64,000 bases of DNA from Candidatus Abyssobacteria bacterium SURF_5 (GTDB lineage Bacteria; Abyssobacteria; SURF-5): contig QZKU01000145.1 in the NCBI GenBank assembly GCA_003598085.1, forward strand, positions 12,610 to 76,609, read 5' to 3'. Below, piece after piece: positions 9,652 through 17,243 of the stretch (the first letter of the stretch is position 1; each line of letters begins with the position of its first letter). The translations under genes were made by a program, and so were the position numbers. The notes under the pieces were generated by a model, which saw only the letters and a program-made list of their open reading frames with translations, searched no databases and was not told the origin of the DNA.

Positions 9652-9671
9652 ATCGCACCGAACAATTTTGA

Positions 9672-9725
9672 AGAACCCCCGGCCTCCTCAGCGCCGGTTG
9701 GAAGCCGGCAACGGGGGTTTTTCCT
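9672..9725 (+). terminator. Rho-independent terminator of the ABC-2 operon
   Basis: AACCCCC (9674-9680) pairs with GGGGGTT (9713-9719), with an inner GCCGG/CCGGC pairing, and is followed by a T-rich run. It lies just past the TPR gene stop and before yggS. Confidence 0.8.
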
Positions 9726-9784
9726 CTTTCCACAGCCGGATCGGCTTCTGTTTTTACCGATATTAAGAGGATATGCGGTTCGTC

Positions 9785-10465
9785 ATGAGCATTCAGTCGA
9801 ACCTGGAGAACCTCCGCCGGCGGATTTCCGACGCCGCTCAACGAGCAGGCCGCAACCCAGCCGATATCAAATTGTGCGTCGTAACAAAGACTATTCCCGT
9901 TGCGAGAATACAAGAGGCAATCGCCTGCGGTGTCAGCATCATCGGAGAAAACCGCGTGCATGAGGCTACGCAAAAACAACCGGCGCTCGGGCGTTCGGTC
10001 GAGTGGCACATGATAGGCCACCTGCAGTCAAGAAAGGCCAGACAGGCGGTAGAATTGTTTGACATGGTGCAGTCGGTCGATTCCGTCTCAACGGCGGCCG
10101 CGCTGGAGAAACGCTGTGCGGAAATCGATCGCCCAATGCGGGTTCTCATCGAGGTCAACACCTCTCATGAGGAACAAAAGTACGGAGCGCCGCCCGCCGA
10201 TGCGGAACGCCTGGTGCGCCAATTAGGGAAAATGGGACATCTGCGAATCGAGGGGCTGATGACCATGGCGCCCCTCGTTTCAGATCCCGAACTGGCGCGG
10301 CCCTGCTTCCGGGAACTGCGGCAAACCGCGCAACGGCTGCGGGAACAGGATTTTCCGGGCGCCTCGTTTGATGTCCTGTCAATGGGCATGAGCAATGACT
10401 TTGAAGTGGCTGTCGAAGAGGGGGCCACTCTGCTGAGAATAGGAAGCGCCGTATTCGCGAAATGA
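9785..10465 (+). CDS. yggS: YggS/PROSC-family pyridoxal-phosphate homeostasis protein
   Basis: A single-domain PLP-barrel protein of about 226 residues. CVVTKTIP holds the PLP lysine, and GENRVHEA, WHMIGHLQSRK, QSVDS, EVNTS and LSMGMSNDFEVAVEEGATLLRIGSAVF follow in the family's order. YggS proteins bind PLP without a known catalytic activity and affect B6 and amino-acid homeostasis. The start at 9785 (MSIQSNL) aligns with typical family N-termini. An ATG at 9773 is also possible, but its AGAGG is only two bases away. Sixteen bases separate it from pheS. Confidence 0.9.
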   Translation: MSIQSNLENLRRRISDAAQRAGRNPADIKLCVVTKTIPVARIQEAIACGVSIIGENRVHEATQKQPALGRSVEWHMIGHLQSRKARQAVELFDMVQSVDSVSTAAALEKRCAEIDRPMRVLIEVNTSHEEQKYGAPPADAERLVRQLGKMGHLRIEGLMTMAPLVSDPELARPCFRELRQTAQRLREQDFPGASFDVLSMGMSNDFEVAVEEGATLLRIGSAVFAK

Positions 10466-10480
10466 ACGAGAAAGAAAACC

Positions 10481-11497
10481 ATGGAACAGCAACTTGAGAA
10501 ACTTCGAGCGGATGCGCTCGAAAAAGTGGGACAGGCTTCTGATTTATCACAATTGTCGCAGGTCCAAACCGAGTTCCTGGGACGCAAGGGAGAGCTGACA
10601 AAACTGCTCCGCCTGATGGGCTCATTGCCACCCGACCAACGCCCTGCTTTCGGCCAGAGCGCCAACCGAGTCAAACAGGAAATCCAGGACGCGATCGATC
10701 ACAAGAAGAGCCTCTTCGAGCGGGAAGAGCGCGAGAAAAAACTGAAAAAAGAAAGCATCGACGTCACTCTTCCGGGTCTCAGGCCACCCATCGGCCATCT
10801 GCATCCGATCACGATCGTCTTTGAGGAAATCCGGAGAATTTTCGAGGGACTTGGCTTCCAGGTGGCTACTGGGCCGGAAGTGGAAACAGATTATCATAAT
10901 TTTGAGGCCCTCAATTTCCCGAAGGATCACCCGTCTCGCGATATGCAGGCCACCTTCTTCATCAATGATGACGTGCTGCTGCGCACGCACACTTCTCCCG
11001 TTCAGATTCGCGCAATGACCGCACAGAGACCGCCGCTGAGAATTATTGCCCCCGGGAAAGTCTTCCGCCGCGACGACGATATCACGCACAGCCCCATGTT
11101 TCACCAGGTTGAGGGGCTTGTGGTGGACGAACAGATAACCCTCGGGGACCTGAAGGGCGTGCTTGAAGCCTTCATTCACCGCCTCTACGGCCCGCAGACC
11201 GCTCTGCGGTTCCGCCCCAGCTTCTTCCCGTTCACCGAACCGAGCGCGGAAGTCGATGTCCAGTGTGTCATCTGCGGCGGGAGCGGTTGCCGCACGTGCA
11301 AACAGTCAGGATGGCTCGAGGTATTAGGCTCTGGTATGGTGCATCCGAACGTTTTTCGCGCAGTCGGCTATGATCCCGAAGAGTATACCGGGTTTGCCTT
11401 CGGCCTGGGAGTCGACCGGCTCGCAATGCTGAAATACGGCATCGACGATATCCGCACATTATATGAGAACGACATCAGATTCCTCGAGCAATTTTAG
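10481..11497 (+). CDS. pheS: Phenylalanyl-tRNA synthetase alpha subunit
   Basis: 338 residues, the usual PheS length. An N-terminal tRNA-binding coiled coil (1-85) is followed by the class II catalytic core. This has motif 2 around HTSPVQIRAM and GKVFRRDDDITHSPMFHQVEG, the FRPSFFPFTEPSAEVDV segment, and motif 3 GFAFGLGVDRLAMLKYGI near the end. A CxxC..CxxC cluster (CVICGGSGCRTC, around residue 263) is also present, as in many bacterial PheS. It charges tRNA-Phe as an alpha2-beta2 enzyme with PheT, which starts 21 bases later. Confidence 0.96.
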   Translation: MEQQLEKLRADALEKVGQASDLSQLSQVQTEFLGRKGELTKLLRLMGSLPPDQRPAFGQSANRVKQEIQDAIDHKKSLFEREEREKKLKKESIDVTLPGLRPPIGHLHPITIVFEEIRRIFEGLGFQVATGPEVETDYHNFEALNFPKDHPSRDMQATFFINDDVLLRTHTSPVQIRAMTAQRPPLRIIAPGKVFRRDDDITHSPMFHQVEGLVVDEQITLGDLKGVLEAFIHRLYGPQTALRFRPSFFPFTEPSAEVDVQCVICGGSGCRTCKQSGWLEVLGSGMVHPNVFRAVGYDPEEYTGFAFGLGVDRLAMLKYGIDDIRTLYENDIRFLEQF

Positions 11498-11518
11498 GTG
11501 GATTGGAGAATGTAACGC

Positions 11519-13918
11519 ATGCGCGTTTCACTGAATTGGCTCAAAGAATTCGTTGCCGTACGCCTCTCACCCGCCGATCTCGCTCACAAATTGACTATGA
11601 CCGGCACCGAGGTGGATAGCGTACAGATCATAAAGTCCGCCTTTGAAAAGGTAACCGTTGGGCGCATACTGAAGATTCGGCGGCATCCCAACGCCGACAA
11701 GCTGGTCCTGTGCGAAGTCGACGTCGGCAATTCGTCACCGCTGAAGATCGTTTGCGGCGCACCCAATATCAAAGAGGGCGACATCGTGCCCGTCGCTGTA
11801 TCCGGCGCGAAGCTGGCGGGCGGCTTCTCGGTGCATAAAACCAAAATCAGGGGCGAATCTTCGGAAGGAATGCTCTGCTCGGAGCGCGAGCTCGGCATCA
11901 GCGAGGACCACAGCGGCATCATGATTCTGCCGCCCGACCTGCCGACCGGCGTCCCTCTTGACGAAGCGCTCCAGCTTTCCGACGCGTTGCTCGAGCTCGG
12001 CGTGACGCCGAACCGGCCCGACTGCCTCAGCATATTCGGAACGGCTCGCGAGGTCGCCGCGATAACCGGCGAAAAGACAAGGCTGCCCGACATCCGGATG
12101 CGCGAAGCGGGCGCACAGATAGAATCCCTCACGTCGGTCACAATCGAAGACGAAAAAGGCTGCCCCCGCTATGCCGCGCGCGTCGTGTCCGGCGTCACGA
12201 TCGGAGCATCCCCCGCATGGATGCAACAGCGGCTCCTGAAGGCGGGCCTGCGGCCGATTAATAATGTCGTCGACATAACGAATTATGTGCTGCTTGAACT
12301 CGGTCACCCGCTGCACGCGTTCGATTACCACAAGCTTTTCGAGAACAGAATCGTCGTCAGGCGCGCACTCCCGAAGGAGTCGATCGTGACCCTGGACGGA
12401 GCCAATCGCGGCCTGACCGAACAGATGCTGGTCATCGCCGACGCCGAAAAACCGGTTGCGATCGCCGGCGTCATGGGCGGAGCGAATTCAGAAGTGACCG
12501 AGCAGACGAAGACTGTCCTTATCGAATCCGCATATTTCGACCCCGTTACGATCAGGCGCACATCGAAAGCGCTCGGGTTGTCCACGGAAGCTTCGTTCCG
12601 ATTTGAGCGTGGCGCCGACCCGCAAATGCTGACGGTCGCGCTCGACCGCGCCGCCGCACTCATGGCCGAAGTTGCGGGAGGCACTGTCGCCGCCGGAAGC
12701 GTCGACCAGTACCCGCACCCGTTCAGCCCGAAGGAAATCTCGGTGCGCCATGAGCGGATCAGACGGATTCTCGGCATCCGGGTTCCACCTGACAAAGCGA
12801 TATCCATTCTCGATGCGCTCGGATTCGAAATTGTTTCCACCACCGGCGAGTCGGTCCGCGTGCGCGTGCCGAGTTACCGGCCCGACGTGGGCGAGGAAAT
12901 CGATCTAATCGAAGAGGTTGCGCGCGTCTACGGATATGAAAACATTATTGCGACGTATCCCGAGGACAGGGCGCTCATGACGCGAGGACTGCCGGCAAAG
13001 TCGGCCGAAGAGGAAGTGAAAGCCCTGTTGAAGGGATGCGGTTTCACCGAGATCATCACGTTCAGCTTCGGGGACCCGGAAGAGATGAAGGATTTTTCGG
13101 GCGACGGCTATCCGGCTGCGCCGATCCGAATGAGGAATCCGCTGGCCGAGGACGAAAGCGTTTTGCGGACAACCCTTATGCCCGGACTGCTCGGAACAAT
13201 CCGCAGCAATATCAATATCGGGAGGAAAAACCTGAAACTCTTCGAGGTCGGCAAGATTTTCTGGCCGGCTCCCGGAGAAACGCTGCCGGATGAACACGTG
13301 TCCGCCTGCGGCGCGGCGACCGGGCTGAGGAACTCTCTCCACTGGAAAGAGCAGCCTGCCGAGGTCGATTTCTTCGACTTGAAAGGCGTAGTTGAGACGT
13401 TGCTCGATTCTCTCGGTTTCGACGCGAGAGCTGTCAAATCTGCAAGACCCGGATTTCATCCGGGCAAATGCGCCGATATCGAAGTGGCGGGAAAAACGGT
13501 CGGCCGGGTGGGAGAGATTCACCCCGATATCATTCAGAAATATGAATTAAAACAAAAGACCTTCCTTTTCGAATTGGACCTTTCAACGCTTCTCTCGTGC
13601 CCGAAAACGGAAAAGGAATACCTGAGCGTTTCCCGCTTCCCGTACTCCGATCGCGATATGGCTGTCGTGGTCGATGAGAACATCGAAGCAGCCAAGCTGG
13701 TTTCCGCCATCACAGAGGCCGGAGAAGAGATCTTGAGGCGGGTGCTCCTGTTCGACGTCTATCGAGGTGCGCAAGTGGAAAGCGGAAAGAAAAGCCTCGC
13801 TTTCAGCCTCAGGTTCCAAAGCGTTCAGCGAACACTGACCGATGAGGAAATCACCGCCGCGTTCAATAAAATCGTCCAGTCCGTCCAAACGCGCTTCGGC
13901 GCCCAATTGAGAAAGTAA
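11519..13918 (+). CDS. pheT: Phenylalanyl-tRNA synthetase beta subunit
   Basis: 799 residues with the full bacterial PheT domain order. The EMAP-II-like tRNA-binding domain (about 40-150) includes NADKLVLCEVDVG. The B3/B4 editing domain (about 215-390) includes RPINNVVDITNYV and GLSTEASFRFERG. The B5 domain (about 400-470) is followed by the catalytic-like core and a C-terminal ferredoxin-fold anticodon-binding domain (about 705-799, starting SRFPYSDRDMAVVVDE). It is required for Phe-tRNA formation and for editing of Tyr-tRNA-Phe. It is cotranscribed with pheS and followed four bases later by a ZapB-like gene. Confidence 0.96.
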   Translation: MRVSLNWLKEFVAVRLSPADLAHKLTMTGTEVDSVQIIKSAFEKVTVGRILKIRRHPNADKLVLCEVDVGNSSPLKIVCGAPNIKEGDIVPVAVSGAKLAGGFSVHKTKIRGESSEGMLCSERELGISEDHSGIMILPPDLPTGVPLDEALQLSDALLELGVTPNRPDCLSIFGTAREVAAITGEKTRLPDIRMREAGAQIESLTSVTIEDEKGCPRYAARVVSGVTIGASPAWMQQRLLKAGLRPINNVVDITNYVLLELGHPLHAFDYHKLFENRIVVRRALPKESIVTLDGANRGLTEQMLVIADAEKPVAIAGVMGGANSEVTEQTKTVLIESAYFDPVTIRRTSKALGLSTEASFRFERGADPQMLTVALDRAAALMAEVAGGTVAAGSVDQYPHPFSPKEISVRHERIRRILGIRVPPDKAISILDALGFEIVSTTGESVRVRVPSYRPDVGEEIDLIEEVARVYGYENIIATYPEDRALMTRGLPAKSAEEEVKALLKGCGFTEIITFSFGDPEEMKDFSGDGYPAAPIRMRNPLAEDESVLRTTLMPGLLGTIRSNINIGRKNLKLFEVGKIFWPAPGETLPDEHVSACGAATGLRNSLHWKEQPAEVDFFDLKGVVETLLDSLGFDARAVKSARPGFHPGKCADIEVAGKTVGRVGEIHPDIIQKYELKQKTFLFELDLSTLLSCPKTEKEYLSVSRFPYSDRDMAVVVDENIEAAKLVSAITEAGEEILRRVLLFDVYRGAQVESGKKSLAFSLRFQSVQRTLTDEEITAAFNKIVQSVQTRFGAQLRK

Positions 13919-13922
13919 TGAA

Positions 13923-14207
13923 ATGGACGAGAAGCTGGCCAGACTCGAAGAACAGATGAAGCGCTTGGTCAGCAGCTTCCGCGACGCCTGCGAGAAAAAC
14001 GAGCACCTCCGGCGCCAGAACGAACGCCTGCTGAATGAGCTCCTGGAGAAAACGCGGCAGATGGAAGTGCTCGAAGAGCGCGGCGAACTGCTGCTTGAAG
14101 CGCAGGCGGAAAAGAAAAAGCTCGAAGCGCAGCGCGAACAGATCCGAAAAGAAATCAACGCCCTGCTCGAGCGAGTGCGTGCGCTGAAGGGCGAACAACA
14201 CAGATAG
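13923..14207 (+). CDS. ZapB-like short coiled-coil protein
   Basis: 94 residues that are almost entirely a heptad-rich coiled coil (LARLEEQMKRLVSSF through INALLERVRALKG), with no membrane segment or globular domain. Its place between pheT and zapA, four bases after pheT, is typical of the small ZapB-like septal-ring proteins annotated in many Gram-negative genomes. Function in Z-ring organisation is inferred from this context and the coiled coil only. Confidence 0.65.
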   Translation: MDEKLARLEEQMKRLVSSFRDACEKNEHLRRQNERLLNELLEKTRQMEVLEERGELLLEAQAEKKKLEAQREQIRKEINALLERVRALKGEQHR

Positions 14208-14317
14208 ACAAGATGGGGACGGAAAATCTTCCCCCAGTTGTGCAGACGTCTTGAAAAAACTGTACGGTCTCTGTTGTCTTTAAGTTCTCCTTTGGTTTTC
14301 GAAAGGCGAAGACGATC

Positions 14318-14629
14318 ATGAACCGACCCGCCGCCGTGACGGTCACCGTTCTCGGGACCGAGCTCAGTTTCAGAACCGAAGACCCCGAGTACATCAAACA
14401 GTTAGCCGCTTTTGTTGAAAACGAAATCCGCACAGTCGTGGATTCCGGAAAAATATCATCACAGACCAAGGCGGTTATCCTCGCGGCCTTTACCATGGCC
14501 GATGAATTGTTTCGGCTGCGCAAGGAAAAGGAACAGGTCTCCAAGCGAATCGAATCGATGCTTGAGATGGCATCAAATATGCACTGGGAGACTCCGGCGG
14601 CGCCGCCACATCCGGCCACGGAAATCTGA
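14318..14629 (+). CDS. zapA: Cell division protein ZapA
   Basis: 103 residues. It starts with the ZapA globular head (VTVTVLGTELSFRTEDPEYI), followed by the helix that pairs with AAFTMADELFRLRKEKEQV and a short coiled coil. ZapA binds FtsZ polymers and bundles them at midcell. The 110 bases between the ZapB-like gene and this gene contain no clear promoter. A pheST-zapB-zapA order supports the call. The 126 bases after it hold no recognisable 6S RNA, although ssrS often follows zapA. Confidence 0.88.
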   Translation: MNRPAAVTVTVLGTELSFRTEDPEYIKQLAAFVENEIRTVVDSGKISSQTKAVILAAFTMADELFRLRKEKEQVSKRIESMLEMASNMHWETPAAPPHPATEI

Positions 14630-14755
14630 GGAACACGGGAGCGATTCCACTCCGGAATCTCTTGCCGTCGCCAATTCGTTCGTACGGAATTTCGCTTTTC
14701 TTGCACCGAAATGTTCAAACAAGACTTATTCGCTTCAACCAGTGCAGGGAGAAAC

Positions 14756-15646
14756 ATGATCGAGATCGCCGACCGCATCTACTTCATCGAGTCCGAAAAC
14801 AGAGGGCGCTATCCGAACTCGCACTCGCTGTTTGTCGATGACGATTTGGGTATGGTTATCGACCCGGCCTGCCGCGAAGAATTGATGCTTGAACTGGCTG
14901 CGAGTCATAAGACGAGTATCATCCTCAACACTCACTACCACGAAGACCACAGGATCTACAATTACTGCTTCACCCGCGCACAGCTTTACACACATGAGCT
15001 CGATGCCCGCGGCTACGGCTCAATCGAGGACTTCATGCAGGATTTCTCGGTTGTCAACAGCGATACGCTCAAGAACTTCTGGCGCGATTTTCTGCTCGAC
15101 AACTGCAAATACCGCCCCTATACAGTCGCTCAGACTTTTTCCGACGGCTTCCAGATCGACCTCGGACATACCGTTGTCAAAACGATTCATACCCCCGGCC
15201 ACTCCGCAGGCCACAGTTGCTTTTATTTCCCCAAGGAACAGGTGCTGTACCTGGGCGATATCGACCTCACCTCCTTCGGGCCATGGTACGCCAGCCGGAA
15301 TTCCGATATCGACGCCTGGCTGACCTCGATCGAGCGCGTCCGCCGGTTGAAACCTAAAATCGTGGTTACCTCGCATGGCGACGGCCTGGTGACTGAGAAC
15401 CTCGACGCCCGAATCCAGACGTATGCTAATACAATTCATCAGCGCGATAACCGCATCCTCGAGTTCCTGCAGCGCCCCCGCACAAAAGAGGAGATTCTGG
15501 ACCTCGAAATCGTCTACCGGCGCAATCATAAATCACCCGACTCTTTCTTCTACTGGGATGACCGTATGATGATAGAAATGCACATTTTTCGGCTGGAACG
15601 GCAGGGTCGATTGAAAAGACTTGACAGAAATTATGTTATAGGATAA
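14756..15646 (+). CDS. Metallo-beta-lactamase-fold hydrolase
   Basis: 296 residues. The zinc-site motif THYHEDH (about residue 60), the third ligand in HTPGHSAGHSC (about 143) and GDIDLTSFGPW (about 166) are all present, with a late HGDG ligand. A C-terminal helical domain (about 220-296) with charged repeats resembles the winged-helix tail of glyoxalase-II-like or LACTB2-like hydrolases. The substrate is unknown. The ATG at 14756 follows GCAGGGAG at good distance and is preferred over an in-frame ATG at 14711. Confidence 0.82.
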   Translation: MIEIADRIYFIESENRGRYPNSHSLFVDDDLGMVIDPACREELMLELAASHKTSIILNTHYHEDHRIYNYCFTRAQLYTHELDARGYGSIEDFMQDFSVVNSDTLKNFWRDFLLDNCKYRPYTVAQTFSDGFQIDLGHTVVKTIHTPGHSAGHSCFYFPKEQVLYLGDIDLTSFGPWYASRNSDIDAWLTSIERVRRLKPKIVVTSHGDGLVTENLDARIQTYANTIHQRDNRILEFLQRPRTKEEILDLEIVYRRNHKSPDSFFYWDDRMMIEMHIFRLERQGRLKRLDRNYVIG

Positions 15647-15711
15647 AATGTTCACTGATAACCTATATCCTGAGGCGGGGCTTCTTTCCTCGGTTACTCT
15701 CGGCAATTTTC

Positions 15712-15740
15712 TTGACATCGAATCAAAAAGGAAGTAAAAT
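15712..15740 (+). promoter_or_regulatory. Sigma-70 promoter of the ketosynthase/kinase operon
   Basis: A perfect TTGACA (15712-15717) and TAAAAT (15735-15740) are separated by 17 bases. The predicted transcript starts near 15747 and has a leader of about 200 bases before the ketosynthase GTG. Confidence 0.7.
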
Positions 15741-15805
15741 GTCTCATAAAAGGGGAGGGACGTAAAGTTTGGCCGCTGGTCGGTAGCAAAGAGGTACTTG
15801 ATTTT
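15741..15805 (+). ncRNA. Structured leader with weak c-di-GMP-I (GEMM) riboswitch resemblance
   Basis: Within the long leader, GGGACGTAAAG (15758-15768), a GGCC/GGTC mini-hairpin (15771-15781) and GGTAGC...GGTAC recall the GGGACGCAAAG and GGTAGC...GTTACC elements of c-di-GMP-I aptamers. The spacing is shorter than in known aptamers. The 5' half that should carry the AAACC strand overlaps the -10 box, so a full aptamer cannot form from the promoter just upstream. It may be coincidental or a diverged element. The rest of the leader to 15950 shows nothing else recognisable. Confidence 0.2.
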
Positions 15806-15950
15806 TTGATGTAATTACTTGCAGATACGCCACTTATAACCGGAGAATGTTTTCAGTCCCGCTGTCTAAGCACCCTCGCATGGAACAGCGGATCGATCCG
15901 GACCCGGCGGACACATGGGACCGGGTAATCAGGGAGAAGGAGTAGGAGCG

Positions 15951-17243
15951 GTGAACAGGCGTTGCGTAGTGACAGGACTGGGCGTGGTTTCATCGGTGGG
16001 GATCGGCAAGGAAGCGTTTTGGGATTCACTCGTTCATGGACGTTCGGGCGTTTCCTATATTACGCGCTTCGATACATCAAAACTGCCGGTTCATCATGGC
16101 GGCGAAGTAAAGAACTTCAATCCCACAGACTATATGGACGAACTCCGGGCGCAAATGTCCGGCCGTTACGTTCATTTTGCCGTTGCGGGCACAAAATTGG
16201 CGCTCGAGGACGCCGGCATCGAGCCTGATATGTATGACCGGTCCAGAATGGTCATGTATGGCGGCTCGACCGCGCCGGCGGCTGATTCTATCGAGAGCCA
16301 CCTTCGAATCGCAATCACCGACGACCCGTTCAATGCGCCCCCCTATGCGCTTGCCTCTATCGCAATGCATTCCGCCATAGGAGAAGCCGCCCAGACCGCA
16401 AATGTTTTCGATTCCTCGACCACAATCTCCACACACTGCACTTCCGGCCTGAACGCCATAGGGTTCGGACTCGATGAGATTCGCAAGGGTCGAAAGGATA
16501 TTGTGGTGGCCGGCGCAACCGATTGTACGCTCACCTACTACGCTTTCATCAGCTATATCCTCGCGGGTCTGCTGGTGCCGGAGGAAGGGGTTCCACCCGA
16601 GAAGATCATGCGCCCGTATGACAAGAACCGTCGCGGCGGCGTGATGGCGGAGGGAGCGGGATTCCTCGTGCTTGAGGACCTGGAACATGCGCGCGCTCGC
16701 GGGGCTCACATTTACGGCGAAATCATTGGACACGGGTATAAAGATAAAATCAACCTGTCGAAGTCGACAATGCTGACAATGTCCAGCGCCATCAGGGCGG
16801 CGCTTGCCAACGCACGAGTAAGACCAACCGACGTGGACTACGTTCTGGCGAACGGCAATTCAACTATCGTGCAAGATAAGATGGAGACAAGGACCCTGAA
16901 GGAGGTATTCGGCGAGCACGCTTATCGATTGCCCGTGAGCGCCATAAAGTCAACGATTGGCATACCGAATTCAGCCATCGGTCCGATGCAGGTGATCGCT
17001 GCTTGCCTCGCGTTTGAATCCAACCTGATCCCTCCCACGATCAATTATGAAACCCCCGACCCCGAATGCGACCTCGACTACGTCCCAAATCACGCGCGGT
17101 TCAATCGGGTGAATATGGCGGTTGTCAATAATTATGGCATGGACGGCGCCTGCGCCGCCGTACTCGTTAAGAGATACGGCAACGGGGAGGCCGTCTCATT
17201 TGGCGGCAGAGACGGCGCATGCAAAAGTGACGGCGACAGCTGA
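15951..17243 (+). CDS. FabF-like beta-ketoacyl-ACP synthase with a degenerate active site
   Basis: 430 residues of thiolase fold, collinear with FabF. The nucleophile Cys163 is kept (STHCTSG). The first catalytic His is Asn301 (LANGNST where FabF has AHGTST), and the second is Ile338 (KSTIGIPN where FabF has KSMTGHLL). The final FGFGGTN loop is changed to NYGMDGA. A Cys-Asn-Ile site should not run normal decarboxylative condensation. It may be a chain-length-factor-like partner, an acyl-binding or sensory protein, or have altered chemistry. The GTG start is chosen because it follows AGAAGGAG and aligns with family N-termini. A 12-residue extension to an ATG at 15915 is possible. It abuts the kinase gene directly. 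Confidence 0.8.
   Translation: MNRRCVVTGLGVVSSVGIGKEAFWDSLVHGRSGVSYITRFDTSKLPVHHGGEVKNFNPTDYMDELRAQMSGRYVHFAVAGTKLALEDAGIEPDMYDRSRMVMYGGSTAPAADSIESHLRIAITDDPFNAPPYALASIAMHSAIGEAAQTANVFDSSTTISTHCTSGLNAIGFGLDEIRKGRKDIVVAGATDCTLTYYAFISYILAGLLVPEEGVPPEKIMRPYDKNRRGGVMAEGAGFLVLEDLEHARARGAHIYGEIIGHGYKDKINLSKSTMLTMSSAIRAALANARVRPTDVDYVLANGNSTIVQDKMETRTLKEVFGEHAYRLPVSAIKSTIGIPNSAIGPMQVIAACLAFESNLIPPTINYETPDPECDLDYVPNHARFNRVNMAVVNNYGMDGACAAVLVKRYGNGEAVSFGGRDGACKSDGDS

Noticed and set aside
14630-14755. 6S RNA after zapA
   Set aside because: The gap is only about 126 bases and shows no long irregular hairpin of the 6S type.
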